A DNA stretch of 64,000 bases from Candidatus Cloacimonetes bacterium HGW-Cloacimonetes-3 (GTDB taxonomy: Bacteria > Cloacimonadota > Cloacimonadia > Cloacimonadales > Cloacimonadaceae), in the NCBI GenBank assembly GCA_002840645.1, contig PHBO01000006.1:1-64000 (forward strand). The letters run 5' to 3'. The stretch's first letter is position 1; every line of letters starts with the position of its first letter. Positions 60,879 to 64,000 of the stretch are shown piece after piece. The position numbers and the translations under genes are program-made. The notes under the pieces were generated by a model. That model was given only the letters and a program-made list of their open reading frames with translations, was not told where the DNA came from and made no database searches.

Positions 60879-62878
60879 TCGGGTACTCCTTTTTCGGTAA
60901 CCTTGTGGAAGAGATATATAGCTCCGGTGAAAACTATTACGGCGGGAATTATCAGCCAATAGTGTAGTGAATCCTCACCGGAGATCAGGGGTTTTAACCA
61001 TGCAGAGCTGCCATAGGTAACTAAAACCAGAGCTAACCCGTTATTAATAGTATGAGACAGCATGCTGTTCACCAATGAACCTGAGCGCAGGGTTAAATAT
61101 CCTAATAGTAATCCCAGCAGAAACACCGGTACAAAACGGAACGGATCAAGGTGGAAGGCAGCGAAAAGCAAGGCTGAAAGCACAATTGCAACCTTAGTGC
61201 CATACTTCTCGAAGAAACGGATTATAAATCCACGGAAGAGGTATTCTTCGCAGATTCCCGGAGCAACTGCCATTACCAGAAATACCTTCCAAACAGATGC
61301 ATCCATCGTGAATAGCTTGGAGAGCATTTCCACATACTTGGGTGGGAAGGGGAAGATAATGTTTATCAATTGTGATATAACAGATACGATTATTGCTGCG
61401 GGTATGGCTATAAAGGGTATCAGCAGCAGTTCTGTCGCCTTGGGCATCTTTATACGTAAGATTTCTTTCTCTTTTAGCTTCAATAATCTGATAATCGCAT
61501 AGACAGGCAGCGCAATGATAAATACCTGAGTTTTAAGCAAGCCGGACATCAGGTCTTTTCCCTGCCAGTAGGTACCAAGATAATAAAGCGCGATCAATGC
61601 TAAAGAGAAATAAACCAAGCCATAGAAGGGATTGAAGAAGTTGTTCTTGTTTTTACCGACTGCCTTCAGGCTACCGCTGTCATCCTCGGAACGGAAAAGC
61701 ACCGATTCCGAAGTAAAGAGCTTTATCGTTGCCCAGATCGCCAAAACATCCAGCACCAAAGTGCTACCTATGGTTATCAGCAAGTGAGATAGAGCATATT
61801 CGTTAATCATCACCGCCTTAAACAGCAAAGCGATATTTATCACAGGTATTAATGCCATCAGGTTATTCATTTCCACCGCAGGCAAAAAGCTTACCATAGC
61901 CATCATCATGGCTACCCACAGAATTGGCTGCTCATAAGTTTTTGCTTCCTTCATATTGCGGCTGAAGGTGGAGATAGAAAGCAACAATGCGGCAAAGAAA
62001 GTTGCCAGCGGTATCATTGCCATCAGCAAGATAAGGATAGCACTTATAGGCATCTGCACACCGGACATTTCCGCAGCAGAATTGGCAAGCATGAACTTAA
62101 GTGAAAAGCTAATGCTGAAGAGGTTCACCACCACATTCACCATCGCCAGAGTAATAATCGTCAGGTATTTTCCAAATACCAGTTCTTGCCTGGCTGCGGA
62201 GGATACTAACAGGGTTTCCAGGGTGCGGCGTTCCTTTTCGCCAGCCACAAGGTCGGCAGCAACGGTTGAAGCACCGGACAGCAGCATGATGATCATAATA
62301 TAGGGAAGAAACATACCCAGCAGCATTCCCATCTTCTTCTGCGCAGTGGAGGTATCCCGCTCTCTAACGCTTATCAAATCAAGGAACTCAGGGTTGATGC
62401 CTGATGCTTGCAACTGCTGTTTCTGAAGCTTCTTTTCGCTTGCTTTGAATGAGTCGTAAAGCTTATCGAATACTATTCTGCTCCTGTCCTTGGATTTGTC
62501 GTATTGTACGTAAACCTTATAAAATTGAGTGCCATCAGCCCCAAGAGAATCACCTATACTAACAATAGCATGCACATCTTTATCTTCATACAGCTGGTTA
62601 GTGGTAGCAGTAAAGGGCACAAGATTATAGTTATCAATAGTTCCTATTTCCTCTGCTAACAGGCGGGAGACAGCATTACCCACACTATCGTTTATGGCAA
62701 TTGTTGCGCCTTGTTCTTCCATCACAGCAGTTTGCCGGGTCATAATGGAATTAAAACCTACAATCAGGAGGGGATATAGTAGTACAGGCAGTATCAGGGT
62801 GGCGAACAGAGTGCGTTTATCGCGTAATACTTCCAGCAGTTCTTTGCGGTAAACAACGCCTACTTTCTTAAAATTCAT
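60866..62878 (-). CDS. ABC transporter permease (NatB-like) fused to CPBP-family intramembrane protease domain
   Basis: N-term KELLEVLRDKRTLFATLILPVLLYP; C-term CPBP motifs EEYLFRGF, FAAFHLDP, HTINNG. Confidence 0.9.
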   Translation of the reverse strand: MNFKKVGVVYRKELLEVLRDKRTLFATLILPVLLYPLLIVGFNSIMTRQTAVMEEQGATIAINDSVGNAVSRLLAEEIGTIDNYNLVPFTATTNQLYEDKDVHAIVSIGDSLGADGTQFYKVYVQYDKSKDRSRIVFDKLYDSFKASEKKLQKQQLQASGINPEFLDLISVRERDTSTAQKKMGMLLGMFLPYIMIIMLLSGASTVAADLVAGEKERRTLETLLVSSAARQELVFGKYLTIITLAMVNVVVNLFSISFSLKFMLANSAAEMSGVQMPISAILILLMAMIPLATFFAALLLSISTFSRNMKEAKTYEQPILWVAMMMAMVSFLPAVEMNNLMALIPVINIALLFKAVMINEYALSHLLITIGSTLVLDVLAIWATIKLFTSESVLFRSEDDSGSLKAVGKNKNNFFNPFYGLVYFSLALIALYYLGTYWQGKDLMSGLLKTQVFIIALPVYAIIRLLKLKEKEILRIKMPKATELLLIPFIAIPAAIIVSVISQLINIIFPFPPKYVEMLSKLFTMDASVWKVFLVMAVAPGICEEYLFRGFIIRFFEKYGTKVAIVLSALLFAAFHLDPFRFVPVFLLGLLLGYLTLRSGSLVNSMLSHTINNGLALVLVTYGSSAWLKPLISGEDSLHYWLIIPAVIVFTGAIYLFHKVTEKGVPECAE

Positions 62879-63635
62879 GAGCCAAGACCTCCGTTTCATC
62901 GGTAAACTTGTTAACATAATACACAAAGATATCGTCCAAATCTGTCTGCTCTGATACTATGCGCAATTCATCCAATGTTCCATTGGCAAGTATTTTTCCC
63001 TTATGAATCATCACGATGCGGTCTGCCAGCCTTTCTGCTTCACGCATAATGTGAGTAGAAAATAGTACACATTTACCCCGCTGCTTACATTCGCGGATAA
63101 AAGAAACAATGTTCCTTGCGGTTAGGATATCCAAGCCGGATGTAGGCTCATCAAATATCATCACAGGGGGATCGTGGATAATTGAGCGGACAATAGACAC
63201 TTTCTGCTTCATACCTGTGGACATAAACTCTATCTTCTTATCCAGAAAGTCGTGCATGTCCAGCATATCTGCCATTTCCTTGATGCGGGCATCTATCGTT
63301 TTTTCCGCAACGCCATAAAGCCTGCCGAAATAACGGATAAATTCGCTGCCTCGCAGGCGGTTATAAAGCCCGGTATCACCTGTTAAAAAGCCCAGATTCT
63401 CGCGGACATGCTGGGCGTTTTTCTGTATATCATAGCCTTGAATTTCAGCCGTACCTGAGCTGGGCTTAAAAATTGTGGAAAGGATGCGCATGGTGGTAGT
63501 TTTTCCTGCACCGTTCACACCCAGCAGGCAAACAATTTCAGAATCTTTGGCTTCAAAACAAATATCATCAACGGCACTGAATACCGTTCCGTCCTTTTTA
63601 GGAAACTCTTTACTAAGGTTCATCACTTTAATCAC
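62868..63635 (-). CDS. ABC transporter ATP-binding protein (NatA-like)
   Basis: LLGVNGAGKTTTMRIL Walker A, FMSTGMKQKVSIVRSI signature, VMIFDEPTSGLD Walker B. Confidence 0.93.
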   Translation of the reverse strand: MIKVMNLSKEFPKKDGTVFSAVDDICFEAKDSEIVCLLGVNGAGKTTTMRILSTIFKPSSGTAEIQGYDIQKNAQHVRENLGFLTGDTGLYNRLRGSEFIRYFGRLYGVAEKTIDARIKEMADMLDMHDFLDKKIEFMSTGMKQKVSIVRSIIHDPPVMIFDEPTSGLDILTARNIVSFIRECKQRGKCVLFSTHIMREAERLADRIVMIHKGKILANGTLDELRIVSEQTDLDDIFVYYVNKFTDETEVLAHEF

Positions 63636-63729
63636 ATAACCTCCATCAACACTTTTCTATTTCAAAATGGCATTTTCTGAATAGCCTCTTTTTTGTCGAG
63701 TTTTTATTTCATTCCTGCTTGCCAATCCA

Positions 63730-63780
63730 TATCATTGCCCACTCATTGCCCTCTTTGTGGGCAATGAGTGGGCAATGATA
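63730..63780. repeat. Family B palindromic intergenic repeat, copy B3; perfect 22-bp arms with 7-nt loop
   Basis: tatcattgcccactcattgccc-tctttgt-gggcaatgagtgggcaatgata. Confidence 0.93.
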
Positions 63781-63934
63781 GGGCTATACCTGCAAGCTTG
63801 CTTTTCCTTTAAACAGCTTTAAATTGTTTAATGACCCTGTTTCTTAAAGCTTCGGCTTTAATTTTGCAATACTAAAGCAATAATCAAGATGATAGGGTCG
63901 AAGTAAAATTAATACTTCCCGATAGGAGGAATAA

Positions 63935-64000
63935 ATGAAAGTAGTCCATTTCGATCAGGTAGAACTTGAGCCAGTTTATGCCGAAGGTGCCGAGGGTGCC
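63935..64000 (+). CDS. Partial CDS running off the window; possible cupin-family N-terminus
   Basis: Strong SD-like aggagga then ATG; MKVVHFDQVELEPVYAEGAEGA open to the window end. Confidence 0.5.
   Translation, partial: MKVVHFDQVELEPVYAEGAEGA

Overview
This 64 kb window is a dense bacterial chromosomal segment. Protein content suggests a Gram-negative-envelope anaerobe or fermenter, and a Cloacimonadota-like lineage is my tentative inference. I support about 43 CDS and one tRNA-Thr(CGU). Housekeeping genes include dnaN-recF, uvrA, aspS, purL, glmS, holA, ribD, nadE, uppP and malQ. I saw no transposase, prophage or CRISPR array. The most interesting protein-level items are: (i) a tight AMP-ligase / DltC-like carrier protein / alpha-oxoamine synthase (Kbl-like) operon; (ii) a linker-less PurN-MtaB fusion; (iii) a YrdC-like + LMW-PTP fusion with a degenerate YrdC motif; (iv) a 1840-aa Ser/Thr kinase-ATPase-GAF-His kinase leading an envelope operon; (v) an IorA that lacks its C-terminal ferredoxin domain. 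The most interesting DNA-level structure is in the intergenic spaces. Three sequence-unrelated families of dispersed hairpins (ATTCCCTAAC-type, ATTGCCCACTC-type, ATTCATCCGTA-type) share one architecture: 11-bp tandem units arranged as an inverted pair around a short loop. A separate class of degenerate 7-bp tandem tracts also occurs between genes. All calls come from reading sequence and the ORF track; no searches were run.
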